Shown here piece by piece: positions 37,206 to 50,873 of a stretch of 64,000 bases of DNA. The stretch spans positions 58,825,314-58,889,313 of the forward strand of contig JARWKL010000001.1 in NCBI GenBank assembly GCA_029961685.1. The letters are read 5' to 3'. The notes beneath the pieces are model-generated. The model was not told the DNA's origin and did no database searches. It saw only the letters and a list, made by a program, of their open reading frames with translations. This DNA is from Aristolochia californica. Lineage: Eukaryota > Streptophyta > Magnoliopsida > Piperales > Aristolochiaceae. Each line of letters opens with the position of its first letter. Position 1 is the stretch's first letter. The position numbers were made by a program, and so were the translations under genes.

Positions 37206-40200
37206 TCACTCAGAATCCTTTGAAGAACCTGAAGAAGATTCTGTTCCGTTGGAAGCCTCATCACCATTTGCAGAGGTTGATGGGCTTCCTTGGTGAGTTT
37301 CCTCACTGTTGTTGGTCCTGGTTTTGCCAGGATGACTACGGATGCTCACCCCCATTGGAAAAGGCTCCTATGGAAAAAAAAAAAAAGAAGCATTCAACAA
37401 TTACTAAAAGAATAAATGAAAATAAATCAGCAATCAATATAAAATAAGTTTTCCATTTCAATTTTTTTTTCCAATTCAGAAAAAAAGACAACACCATAAG
37501 TTTTGAATAATTCGTATACCATGGACCATTACCTGATCACCAGCATTTGGACCATCCGAGTGAAATAGTATTGGTCGACATCGTTTATCTTCATTCATCA
37601 AACTCGAATTTTGGAAGTGGGCTATGAGAGCAACTTTCCCTTGGATACGAGCATATGCAAGTGATGCCACTTTCTCACTGTTAAACTTTTCCCACTTTTT
37701 TCCATTGAATGCCTGGAAAAAATTCCTTATATTTAAATCTTATTGCCAAAATGGAATAGAATTCAAAGTGAATTATTTTTCTTTTTATATGTCAAATAGA
37801 TTATGATAGCATTACACTAAAATGATACCTGATAGAATGGGACAATTTGCATCGGATCAATCATGTTGATGAAGGCATAGCCCACATTGCATTTATTCTA
37901 TAAAACCAAAACACCAATTTATAAACAGGAAGAGCACAAAAATTTAACCATTAAAAAGAAATTAAGAGTTGATCTTGCCTTAAAGTCAATAGGCAAATAA
38001 ATGAAATCATATGTTCCTCTGTGGTGTTCATCAATTGCGGCTAAAAGCATCTTCGAAGTATACCTGTAAAACAATAAAAATTATAATAAAAAAAACAAAC
38101 CCAGATGACCCAAAGAAGAACAAATGATGGAAGAAAGGTGAGAGGAACTTGCATACTTGTTAGGAATATTTTTTATCATAAGTGTAGTTCTGGCATCCTC
38201 CCCACGCACAATACGGTCAATATCAAGTTCATACTGCTTCTTGTTGTCAGCTTGATTAGAATTTGATTCACCTCTCCGACCTCTAACCCGATGTTCACTA
38301 GGCCCATCAAATGAATTAGGTATGGGAGGAATCATAGGATTTCTTCCAGGGAACATGTGGGTCCTCTGCTGAGGTGAGGGCATCCCAACATTTGCAGGTG
38401 AAATAGAAGGATCAATACAGTTCCCACTGACATGAGAAAAAATGTTATGGGTAGCAAGTTCAAGTGGATGTAAGGTAGAGTTGCCAGAAAATCCAATACT
38501 TCCAAGAGAACCAGGGTGAAAACCAGATGCTTCAGCAGTGTCTCCTGCATAAGCGGGATGTCGGTCCCAAAGAGAAGGATTAACTGTAGGTGCAGAACCA
38601 ACATGGTGTTGATGGGGTAGAGGTAAAACAGTGCTCATCATGTGAGATGGTGCATGAGGCAGTCCATGCAGTTGATGAGGATGACCATGCACACTGTTCA
38701 CAAAAGATGGGGAGTTTGACCACATCATGGGGCCTGGAGTAGGAGGATGATAGGAATTGGAGTTTCCCCAGACATAGTGATGCCCATGAAGGGGGCAACT
38801 TCCATTTCCTGAGGCTCCAAACACTGCAGTATCACGAAAAGCAATTAATTAAAAAAAGCACATCCAGGCAAGTAGCTAAAAAAGGGCAACACAAGAAGTT
38901 TCTGCTTACCACCTTCATTGACCTCAAAAGAAAGCGAATGTCTGTTAAGGCCACCCAAACCCATTCTGTGCATGTGTCGAGCATCAACTCCATTGCTTTG
39001 CACAGAATTCAAACTGACTGCCATGGTGGACATGGTCCCTGGCGAATTATAAGGGATACTACCATTGGTTACACCATCAGAGTACTCAGGAAGTGAATGA
39101 GGATGAAATGTTGGCATGTTTTGGAAGCTAAATTTCATTTGGCCCAATGAGCGACCGGCTTCACCAAGCCCAGGTTGATTGCCATGACTCCCTGCAGAGA
39201 CAACCCTAACAGGAGAGGATATGCTATGAGGAACACTAGAAGAAAGCCCATGAAATCCATTTTCAGAGAATGGGCTAATGGGGACTCTAATTGCAGAATG
39301 TAGACCCTGGAAGGCTCCATTCTCAAGGCTTGAAGGGACTGATCCGTGTGCAACAGATCCTGAAAAAACACCAATCAAATTTAAGAATTCAAGGTTCAAT
39401 ACTATAGTAGACAGGAGGGATGAAAACAAAGTATCATACCATAACCTCCTGAAGGCGAGTCACTAGTTGGGCTGCTTGGTTGCTGGAATCCAGCAGCTTC
39501 CTCCTGGTCCAATTCTGGAGAAAGTTGCTGCATCAAGCTGATAAAAAGATTTTGTCAAACCCTGAAATGCAACTAGAGATGATACCCTACAGATGCAGCA
39601 AGAAAGTTATTTAAAATGAATATTTTTGAACTCCATGAGCATAGGGCCTGGGGTTGTTGGAGGGCATGAATATAAAGCACAATTAAAATAACAAAAGCTA
39701 AGATTCCAGAATATAGCTCTTCATAATCATTGGTGGTCCAGGAAATGATCCATGTATAGTCTTTTGATGGACTTTTGAGCTAAAAGAAGCTCAATAGAGG
39801 ATCTGAAGTCATAAAATTGAAAACCTCACTATGGCTAAATGAAAGAAAGAAGACACATTTTGAATGGAGAATACCACCGTCTTGCACCCCCAGGGCGGCT
39901 GGGCTCAAGCTTGATACGCTTCCCCGCAATATCACTCCTGTTCAAAGCACGAAGTGCAGCTTCAGCAGCTCTAACATCATAGAACTCAATGAATTTGTGA
40001 TGACGCTTGTGTGGAGTTTCACGGATCTGTAAACGAGCAAATCAGAACTTAGCAGGCAGAGTAATACTGTAGCCTAAAACTTGACAATCAGAATCAAGTT
40101 TCACCTCTTTAATTTCTCCATAAACACCAAAAATCTGGCGAAGTTCATCATTTGAAACTGAAAAATCAAGGTTGAATACCACTAATGTACCCTGGTTAAT

Positions 40201-42764
40201 ATCCTTCTCGGAAGGATTATCCTGAAAATACACAATCTATCATCAGTCTCTACCAGGATGTCTCCAGATGATGTCACAGCCCACATGCAGTCAGAGATAG
40301 CAAATACCTTAGGAATTGAAAAATGTATGTCCAGCTTCCTACGCCTCAATGGCTTGTTTTGAAGAGCCCTCATTGCGTTCCGAGCAGCCCTTATATCATA
40401 ATAAGATATCATCACAAAACCACGGTGTTTGCAGGCAGTGTACAGTGTACGTATATCTCCATATTGCTGAAAAATTTTAAAACAATTTTATCAGAACCCA
40501 CTTGCTACTAGCAACAACAACTGACTAAAAATGACCAGCATATGAGTGAGGAATGGTACCTCAAAAAGAGCCCTGAGCTCAGAATCTTCCACATTGCTAT
40601 TTATATTTCTTACAAAAAGTGTTCTAGAAGGGTGCTCCCCATAAGGATGCTCACCAGCAAAAGGGCTATTTGGACAACCTTGCTGACCATTTGATAAAGC
40701 TCCAAGTAATTCTGAACTCTGGTTACCATCATCTGCTTCTAGTTCCATTCCACCACAACTACTAAACAAATCAAAATCTTCAATATCCTCTCCAGTATTG
40801 GGTTGGCCAACATATTCAAGCTCATCGAGTACACCAGATAGCAGGTCATCATCATCTGGAAGGAGGTTCCCAATAGCTTGGGCCTCAATTTCTTTGAGGG
40901 ACCCTAAGGGTTCATCTTCATCAAACTGAGAGGCAACAGTGTTAACAGACTGACCATAAAGTACATCACTTGTTGATAACCTCACTGCATTAAAAAACAT
41001 AACAATAAGCTTTTTTCTTAGAAGTGCAATAAGCAATTAAACCATCGTTCTGGATAAATTATAGCAATAAGAACAAATAATCACCAATAAGGAATAGCAC
41101 ATATCCAAACTTACACTTTCTCGTAAACATGTCTGACAATGAACTAGAGAAGAGACTGTTCTCAAAATGGGCCCCATTGAAATCACCATTGTTCCCTTCA
41201 TGAAAGAAGGTTGCAGGTTGCACATATAAACTTGACTTTGATCCAAAATCTTGATCCATTACTTTCCATGACGCCATAGGCAAGCTGGATGGCCTCTCAT
41301 GACTTACCAAATGTCTCTCAAGGCTAACCTTGGCCTTATGTTCTTTAAGCTGATGACGTTCTAAACGCTCCACAGTACTTGCTCCTACCACATGCAATTT
41401 TTCCAATGGTGACGAACAATCAGACTTGTTGCCTGACAACAGTAACATCCAATATTAACAATTCATTAAAACAGATAAAATTAAGTAAAAAACAAAGCAA
41501 TTTGTAAATCCACAGAAAGAGACACAATATTTGATGACAGAAGTCCATGGTAGATAATGATTTACATCAATGATTTTGCCAATTCTTAGATATAGAAATT
41601 CCATAAGAAGATAGGCACTATATCAAATATGTGTAATGCTCATAACATACAATTACTTATAATACTACAGATCTAAATAGATCAGAACTTTCTCTCAAAA
41701 GATCCTTGATTTTGGATTTCAATCCTGACACACTAAACATATTATTTCATGAAACAGGAAATGGACCATCAAACCTTTGTTCAAAACACTCACCATGGTG
41801 ACTTGGCATGGACTCAGGTTTCCAAAAACCTACTTGTCTCTGTGAAAAAAAACAAAGAAGAATAATTATAAACTAACACAAAATTGTAGACATTACAAAC
41901 TGATTTTTGGAGCAAAACCAAGAAAATAATAGCCATTTCCACAGGCAAATCAGCAAAGAACTGCAAGGCACCTCAATTGAAACACCAAAGTACTAATTAT
42001 AAAAGTACACAATGAAACACATAAGAAATGCGGATTGTCAAGAGCCACGATGAAACAATTAAATGAATGAAGGAAAAGTGGGGAGAAGGTAACTATCACA
42101 ACAAAACAAATTACTAATAACAGTAAGATATCCAGGAAGCCGAAGATTGTAGATTCAGAAGCTGAAGTGCTGAAAGTATTCTGGGAGGCATCTGATCATT
42201 AAGATGATCTAATATAGAAATCAGGTTTCAGGCAAAAAGGATAATTCTAACAACACCCAGAATACAAGATAGTTATAAAATATTTCACACAGACTGTACT
42301 GCTGCAGAAGTGAAAAGGCAATGCTGAAAGAAATCTACGAAATTGATGCATTCCAAGCATAAAATTAAAAAGGATGGGGAAAACAAAAGAATAAAAATCA
42401 ACATTTGGTCAATCAAAAGAAAAAAACTCCCACAAAAACAACAATGCAGTTTCCACAAGAATATGAAATATGGTGATGAGGCTTCTGAAAGGCCCAAAAT
42501 CAAAAGTCTGTCAACTCAACGGACAAACTCAGGTGGATGCAGAAAAATTAAACTGCAAGAAGCTCTTCATACCTCAGCAGATGGACAATGAAAAGTAGAA
42601 AAATCCCACAAATTATGAGGAGTTAAAGAGACTAGCAATCTCAAGTAAAAAAGAAAAAAGAAAAACGCATATACCTCAGCAGGAAAGCGGAGCTCTTCAG
42701 AAAAGAAGGATGATGGCCCATACATTGACGACAAGCTTCTTTCGTCCATTATTTCAGACGGCAT
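37206..42764 (-). CDS. AML: Mei2-like RNA-binding protein (AML family)
   Basis: Fourteen coding exons (minus): 42764-42675, 41839-41794, 41432-41115, 40984-40560, 40466-40308, 40221-40105, 40026-39878, 39537-39440, 39359-38910, 38823-38157, 38063-37979, 37897-37829, 37712-37533 and 37367-37206. They total 3015 nt, 1004 residues, in frame. The start MPSEIMDERS is the typical plant Mei2-like N-terminus. It carries IGNLLPDDDDLLSGV, RRM1 (about 270-346, RTLFVRNINSN, RGFVMISYYD), RRM2 (about 357-425, GTLVVFNLDFSVSNDEL) and the MEI2-specific C-terminal RRM (about 828-945, [38 protein letters not shown]). A His/Pro/Ser-rich linker separates them. Plant AML proteins act in meiosis and shoot meristem development. 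The exact paralogue (AML1/4 or AML2/3/5) was not settled. One intron uses a GC donor. Confidence 0.95.
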
Positions 42765-42767
42765 CCT

Positions 42768-42806
42768 TCAAAACAGAAACCTAAACCTTAAAAGGTACCC
42801 TCTCAT
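42768..42806 (-). CDS. Upstream ORF in the Mei2-like leader
   Basis: ATG at 42806 opens a 12-codon frame (MRGYLLRFRFLF) ending with TGA at 42770-42768. The arrangement TGAAGGATG leaves three bases between the uORF stop and the main ATG. It sits in the same exon as the main start, after a probable leader-intron acceptor at 42830. Possible translational control is an inference. Confidence 0.5.
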   Translation of the reverse strand: MRGYLLRFRFLF

Positions 42807-44316
42807 GAACCAAGATTGAAACCAACGACCTGAAATCTGTATCGAGTTAACAAGTCAATCAGTTCAAATTCAGATGACATTCAAAACATTAAATTAAAAA
42901 ACTGAAACCCGAATTGCCTCAAATACCAACACGAAATGAACAAAAAAGGCATCATAACAAAAACGGATGAAAGGGGAGAGAGGATATCAAGTAAATCGGT
43001 GTACGAGGAAATCAAAGACAACCCAGAGAGAGTTGTGCGTCGTTCCATTGAATTCAATTTGACAAATAATCACCACGGGGTAAACTAATTGAGGATAGAA
43101 CTAAAAAATTGCAGAATCACCGCAAAAGTTGTAAAACGGGAATGTGGAATTAACAACCATAATATTGGAAGAAAAAGAGCCACTTACGAATCAAATAAAA
43201 CGAATGAAGAGAAAATCCTCACCAAACAGTAAACCGAGCGAAGACATCAAAATTCAAACACGGGACAACTCCCACAAAATCGGGAGTAGCGGGTATTTTT
43301 TGGAAGAAAGTAGGCAAAACGTGAGATCGCGACAAACTGACGAAAAAAGAGAGACAGAAAAAATCAAGGCTGAGCAAGGGAATATCGATCGTAAAAGAAA
43401 AACTAAAACTTTCCATGCCACAGAACTTCAAAAAAAAAAAATAATAATAATAATAAACCATAAAAACAGTAGACAAAATGAAAATCTCCTTACGTGAGAA
43501 CTGAGACGATCTTCGCAAAATCCCGATCACAGAACGCGGAATTCAACCGTGGATCACAACAAGGCCCCCAACCAACCGGAAAACAACTCGACACGTACTA
43601 AACGCAACGATCGGCCGGCAAAAACTAAAATAAAAGAAAACAGGAAGCAACGAGACGTGACAAAGACGAATTCCCTAAGAGAAAAAAATGCAAAAGCACC
43701 TCAGCCGATCACGCTCTCCGTCCTCGACTCTATACAATTCCCCTTATTTCAACCAGTGCGACAAGGCATGAAAACCAGACCATAACGGGATAAGAGAGGA
43801 GGAAAAGAGCAGGGTGCGCATTTAACCCCACGACGGAGCGGAAATGGAATGGATTACGGCTTAAGGCAAGGGTGTTTGAACAAGGGATCTCGGCATCTGT
43901 GCCGTGTAAGAAGCTCCAAAGCGATGCCTTCTTTTCCCCGCATTGCACGAAATACACCCAGAAACTCGAAAAACAAAAATGAGGGGGGGACGAGAACGTT
44001 GAACCCCAACAAAAATCCCTTTCTCCTACTCCATTTCCTCCCGGAGGCCTCTCACCGTCGGTGTCTACAGCAGCCCGGCGACGGATCTGCACCCGAATTC
44101 TGCCTCCGGAGAGGGCGAGAGGAATCTGAAGAAATTCCGAGAATTCTCCGATCCCTCGCCCGCTCGCTCGAGAAGAGAGGGGGAAGGCAAGGAGAGAAGG
44201 TGTAGGGAGGGAGATGTGAGAGAAAGAAAATAGGCGAGAGGCGCGAGGGAGTTGCGGAAGAATGGATAAACGGCGGTAAAGCTGAATTCCCAACTGATCG
44301 GCCTTGCTACAAACAC
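42807..44316 (-). promoter_or_regulatory. AML: Leader introns and promoter of the Mei2-like gene
   Basis: A TTTCAG acceptor at 42835-42830 starts the exon with the main ATG. Candidate leader donors on the minus strand lie near 43494 (AC|GTAAGG) and 43188 (CGTAAGTG). From about 43.5 to 44.3 kb the sequence is GC- and pyrimidine-rich, as a first non-coding exon and core promoter would be. No competing protein-coding frame is convincing. Exact transcript ends cannot be set. Confidence 0.4.
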
Positions 44317-47300
44317 GAGAGAAGCGAGAGGCGGGTCGGAACCGCTGACGGTCGTTAAGGAGAGAGAAAGAGAAACCGTCCCTAGCCGTTAAACTGTTAA
44401 CGGCGCCCTCCCGAAGCCGGCTCCAATTTTGTCAATATATAGGTAAATATCAAAGTGGGACCCACAGGTAAAATGGAGCTGGGTCGTTAAATGTCAGAAA
44501 AGAAATAAACATTTTTGGATAATGATTTGGAATAGGATAATTAATTAATTAATTTTAATTAATTAATAGGAGAACAGTCCAAAAGAACACGTGGAACAAT
44601 GAGGACGAAGGAAGGGTTACCTAGTCCGCGGAGCACAGAATAACTGACCCGCGAGCGTCCGCCCAACACGGACGCGTGAAAGTGACCATAGATTCGCGGG
44701 GCACGCATTAGCGTGGCCGACGCAGTCTCCCTGTTTCTTCGAAGATTTAAATAATTTATTTTATTTTCTTTTTCTTAAAAGGTGCTATGGTTGCCGCAGG
44801 CCCCCGAAAGATGCAATGATACGTCTTGGTTTTTTTGTATCATTGTATCGGCGTGTCGGTGGATAGATATCGGATCTTCTAAGTTAGAGAATTAGGTTTA
44901 CATTTGTTGGGTCATGGTTTTCTCAACATACCTAAACCTTAAATAATACTACTAAGGGCAGGTCCCCCCCTCCACCCTTGGTCCCAATTGTTCTCTTTTG
45001 AGTTCAGGTTTGGGACATGGGAAAGGGTTCACAAAAGAGAAGGTGCATTTGTCCTTTTCAAGAAAGTTTTAAGTACACCCAATTCAGGCCAAAGGGCATA
45101 TGTTGAAGGGAGGGGGACCCCCCAACATTAAAGGATAAAATCATCACATCATGGGTTTGGTTTGTCATTGGTCCACTAAGAATGGAACAACCAAATCTCC
45201 TTCACACCCTTTATCTGAAAAATGTGTCTCCTTTGATTCGACTTTAATCTAAGTTTTAGGTTCATTTCCTTGTCATTCAACAATTTTTAGGTGAACTAAG
45301 AATAATTAAGCTACAAGAGAAATGGGAACTGAGATAAATAAAATATTACAAAAATATCCTTCTCTTATTAAAGCTAAAATTATATAATTAGAGACTAATT
45401 TTTGGGTTATGATCAAGTTCAATTTTTATCTCAATAATTATATATTAAATTTGTATTACATATTCAAAATTTTGATGTATATATGAGTCGATTCCTGAGT
45501 AGACAAAAATATTGTACTTTTTTTTTCTAATAATTGGTTATAAAAAAATTGGATATTATTTTCCTAATATTGTAAATTAATTCACTTTATGTAATTGCCT
45601 AAAATTAATTTTCATACAAGTAATCCCATACCAAAATTTTAATTATTATTATTATTTAAAATTATTTTACAAAATTATAGGCAGCTAATTATTCATAGAG
45701 GGGCATTCTTGTCAACTCCCAATTGTTTTTAAATTATTAGAAAAAAAGCGTTTGTTTAAAAAATTCAAAGTGGCAATAACTCATTTGTTGAATAAAAGCA
45801 ACCCATCAAGCTTGAAATGGGCCCCAAACAAAAGACACCCTAGCCAATCATGGGAGACATCCTCATTTAATAATGTGAGCCTTTGAAAAGCCTTGGAGAT
45901 CACTAATTCCAAGATACACTCCCTTAACCAATTTTTTAATGCACAAAACACATGGGCCTATCTACATTGACATTTAATCTAGTGGGGCCCATAATGGGCA
46001 TTTTGTTTATTCTCACTTTGTGGCTCCCTAGAAGCATAAAATGAGGACCAATGGAAGCTACATCTTCAATCACCCATGATAGATTTTTAATTTTTAATTT
46101 TTAATTTTTTTAATTGGAGGGGGATTAAGTATATTTAGTTGGATCTTGGGATCTTGATATGGCATATGTGGACTAATAAATTGTACTAAATAATAAAAAA
46201 TACATTATCTGTATTAATTAATATCATATTCTAAATTTTTTTATGTTTTATAATATTAGGAGTTTTTAATTATTTGTGTATTAGGTCTAAGTCATGTATT
46301 AGTTATAAGACATGGGTGATTCTATAAAAGGAAATATAAATATAATTATTGCACATATTCAATAAATAACAATGGGTTATTTTTAACTTGCATTATATGA
46401 ATTTTATATTTTTATTATTTATTAGAACTTAATTTTGAAAAAAAAAATTTAAATTTTCTCATATTCACTCTAATGTTGATGCCTTGCTCAGTTAAATTAC
46501 ACCACTAAATAAGGTTAACTCGATTAAGGTTTTGATTACATATAAAAATTGGATGAATTTTTTTACAAGTAATTACGACTAAAAAATCATAAAATGAAAA
46601 ATAAATGAGAGAAAATGAACATTAAAAAAAAAAAGATATTCAATTATAAAATGAGCATAGCACCTTAAAGTTCCTAATGCAATCTTTGAACTTTATTTAT
46701 AAGGCCCTAAGCTACCCATTGATGGATTTAGTGGTTACAATTAGTAGTTATTTGCTAGATCATCTTTAAGGCCAAAATATGCATAGGTGGGAAAATGCTA
46801 TTGATTGTAATAATTCAAGGAAATAAAGTGAGAATGAGGTTGAAAATTCAACCACGTCACGGGTATAACCAAAGTGTTCGAGGAATCGGGTAGCAAAGCA
46901 CGATGGGATTTCCCCAACCAGACCTATTGGAGGAGACGTATCGATTAAGCATTCCCTGGTACTACCTACTTTGTTGATAAATTAGGTTTTGATTCACTTC
47001 TATAGATGAGAACATAAGTGACGAAGATGAATGTTTTAGTTAAGGATTTATCCCCATTTACCCATATTATTTGTTCTGTCTTGGGTCTAAAATTTTGTTA
47101 AAACACAATATAGAGTGGAGAAGATCTTGTGTAATCCATGTTAACAGATTTTGCAGTTCCCATGGTGAGCAAAAAGTTGAAGGTGCTTAGCCAACTGCAC
47201 TGTTTGTCATAGGAAGAACAGTTAATTACTTCACAAAGAACATCATAGAATCAAAGAAAACTAAACAAGGCTGCCAGAAATGCAATGAACAATTGACAGA

Positions 47301-50300
47301 AACAGAGGATGAACAAAAGGGTAGAGAACATCATCCATAACCTGCATGAATTCATCAAGCTTAAGAAATAGAAAGGATTCAATGCTGGGATTCCCACTGA
47401 GGAGAAAGAGGTAATTGACCAGTGGACATACAGACTTCCTCTTCTGGTGTGGAACTTCATTTAAATCAGCATCATTGATGTGGATAGAAATGAGGCTTAG
47501 GCAAAGGAGAAGGGTTAATAGAGAACAAGCTCATAAGTTCAAGAGAATCACCACCAGGCCATTAACTGGCCTAGGCACATGACTCCAATTACCTATAAAA
47601 TCAGCAGCTAACTCTAGGATTTCATGGAAACAGGCCAGTGATGGTGACGGGATGGGCACATTCGTTGAGACACCGGTTGATAACATTCATGGAATTCCTC
47701 CAAACTTCTCCTTGAAAATCCTCATCCAAAAGCAAGATTGGCCAGAGAAAAGGTAGTGACTTCTGCACTATTTGTCTTGAATATCCACAAAAAAGGAACT
47801 ACACTTAATCAAATTTATCAACAAAAGCGAAACAGTGCTTCCTGTTTAAAGTCAGTTGAAACCTGTGACACATAGTAGTTTGTCCATTTTTTGGCTGCTT
47901 GCTAGCAGCCTTTCCACCAGCCAATCCTAATCCACTAGAATCTGTGAAGGCAGCTTCAGGTTAGACTATGGGCAACCTAATTAACAAATAGGGGAGAGGA
48001 TAAGGTTCATGAAATCATAATTGATGAATTTAGGAGGATTATAGTTTTAGAGAATGATGTGCTCTCTCAAAAGTTGAAAGAGAGGGACTCATCAAAATCA
48101 GATAAGAGCTTCCAAGTAATAAAGGTGGTAAAAGTAACTTCCAGATGCAATGAATGCCTGAACACTGATTTCTTGATAGGATTAATTCAAGTCTTTCTGA
48201 ACGGATTAAAAGAGTTGATATCTTAAGCAACAATAAGGAAATCCTCTTTCCATAAAACAGTGAGTATGCACATCAGTGGATACATGAAATTTGCCAATAG
48301 TACCACAACCCTAACAAAACTGAAACTCTGGGTCATACATCCTCTTAGTAAACAACTAATATAGCCCTGTCAAGCACAGCACTAATGCCGAGCAACTGGT
48401 TACAGAGAAACAAATAATAAATTCACAACAAGAGAAACAAATAATAAATTCACAACAAGAGAAACAAAACAACTGGAAACCCTAATAAATTCACATGTAT
48501 CAGCAGTTAAAACTGGTAAAACGTGAACAAAAACTGTTTTTTTCTATGAGTAATAAACCAATATATAATCCTTGATTAAAATTCTCTCAAGTATAAAAAA
48601 AGAAACATATGAAGAAAGGGAGACCAGAAGTACCTCTGCTTCCTTTGAAGAAAATGTATTTTTTTTTGTTTTAAATGATAAAAGAACTCGTTTTATTTTT
48701 CCTCCTTTTCTCCTTGATGTATAGGGTCTTGGCTTGCCCTGAGGGGTTGGTATTACTCTTAATTCATTAGTAAACTCAGCATTACATTAAAAAAATATTA
48801 AGGAAGACATGAATAATACTTTCAAGCAGCCTCTGGCATCAGAAGCAATTGGAGTAAAAAATTCCTGTTCGTTGTTTTCGAACCACATGAGAAATCAAAG
48901 GGGCTGAAATTTCCCCAGCATAAATGCAAGAAGGATGTATTGCTGACAGTTAACTTTGTGGAAGAGCATTTCATTCTGCAATGATTTGATAGGAGCAAAG
49001 AGATTACAACGGAAAGGATCAGAGCAGCTGATAGGAAAGAGACAAGAACTAACAATGGCAACAACATAGTCAATGGAAAAAAAACTGAATTGGGTAATGC
49101 TAGAACAACAAATCTCAATGCGCTGAAAAAAGAAAAAATGAAAAGAAATGTATAAGAAAACTGTTAATTCAAATCCCTTCATACACTAAATCTAACGCCC
49201 AGAAAATGGATTATACTTTTCTTCAGCAATATTAATTATATAGTACTTCTCAGTTCTGCTTCCTCTTCATCGCGACTTGTATACTAAAAAACTATATATA
49301 GTAGCTTTACGCCTTTCCCCAGTATCGTTAGCTATAAGATGAATTCAGTAAAAGCCGAAGCTCCCAATTCAAGATCATAAATGTTAAGTTACAGGAAACA
49401 ATCATCTTTTTTTTCCTGGACGATGTAGTAATCAAGGCAATGTATTGTGTACGTTTAAAGTGAACCGGCTTTTGCTCGTCTTATTGTCCACTGTTCGCAT
49501 ACGGAATGGCTCACGTAATTGTTCCAAATCATAAAAATAAAGAGGAAAAATGTAGCAATTGGTAATTCAACCCTTACCTCACAGATCAAGGTCCTTCAAT
49601 TTTCATAGAGGTTGTGCCCATGGGTCAATCAGAATGAAGCTTCTCAATTTAACACGATCACCGCCATAAATGAAACTCAAACAGTTGAAAAACAATAAGG
49701 AGGTGAAACTGGCCGAGAGAGTATTATAAGAAAATAGAAGAGAGAGAAAACCAGGGTTGCCTGTCACTTTGAAAGCTAGGTCAGAAAATGCACGCCATCA
49801 CAGGTGCAGAGACCTCCATATCGTCCTTTTAAGCTGTTTAAATAACAGTAACAAAGAAAAAACCGTAAAAGCTGCATGAAAATTAAGCAAGACAAACAGG
49901 CGCGAGAGAGTTCAAAATTGAACTTCGGTTTCCGCAATAGAAATGAAGACGGAACAGATCTGTCAAGAGCTCCCGCCTCTTTCTATTGGCGCGCTCTGTC
50001 CTGGCCCCTCTGCTTGACTCTCCCCGGCGGTGTGCGGGCTGCAGTGCTGGCTTCGTAGTTCACGAGCGGTTACATGGAAACGGGGAGGCCAACTTGTGTA
50101 AGCTGTGACGGAAGAATTAACGCCGGAGTAGGTGGCCCCAATTAGGTTCGGAACTCATGAACCCAATAACAGGGTGGGAAGGGCGAGTCTGTCCCTTGAC
50201 CTAACTCAACTCGCCCCCTCCCGAATTAGAGTCAATTCAACCAGGTTGACTCACTAGGTTAGAAAATTACAATTGAAACACGAAAATCTTAGACTAGAGA

Positions 50301-50873
50301 AACCCATGATTGTGATTAATTAGTTTGACCAATTCACATTACGGTTATGGGACTTACCAAGCCAACTCAAGATAAACCATTCAAGTTGACTCACTTGTGA
50401 CTCATAATAAACTCAGTCCTCGGGTTATGGGGAACTAAACACGATAAAAGAAATCGGACCATCTAAATCATTATAAAAACGGAAAAACAAGTGAAAGAGT
50501 CTCATTCACACTTACGTGGATCAACATAATTAATCAACACGGAGCTCTATATTAAAAAATAATCACACTTTTTATTGCTAATACGTAATTAAAAATTAAT
50601 ACAATTGGAATTGATCGAAAAAATTTCCTTGAAAACTTGAACATAGTTAACATGTACCAAAATATGAGTACAGTTTATTTTGTGTTCACACAACAAAATG
50701 ACAAAATGACTAATCTATTCCTTGAAAATTAGATATTTACGGGGAAGAGATTAGTGCAAATACAACAACAACAATGGGACAAAATTGGTTAATTACATAC
50801 AGACTGACACGATTAGAACATAAATTGGTAAATTTCTCTGTTGCCGCCGCCAAAACACACAATCTCGGACTCT
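44317..50873. other. Long gene-poor spacer
   Basis: AT-rich DNA with no recognisable gene. It contains AATTAATTAATT-type simple sequence at 44.54-44.57 kb, very AT-rich DNA at 45.3-46.6 kb, a tandem repeat at 48404-48469, and a GC-richer patch near 49.9-50.1 kb. Open frames here (for example minus-strand 48822-49182) are hydrophobic low-complexity chance frames. A long non-coding transcript on the minus strand from about 50.1 kb is possible but unsupported. Confidence 0.45.
48404..48469. repeat. 27-bp tandem repeat, 2.4 copies
   Basis: Exact copies of AGAGAAACAAATAATAAATT plus CACAACA at 48404-48430 and 48431-48457, then a partial third copy. Confidence 0.85.

Noticed and set aside
48822..49182. 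Overlapping hydrophobic frames on the minus strand
   Set aside because: Leu/Phe/Ser-rich low-complexity translations of pyrimidine-rich DNA, without motifs.
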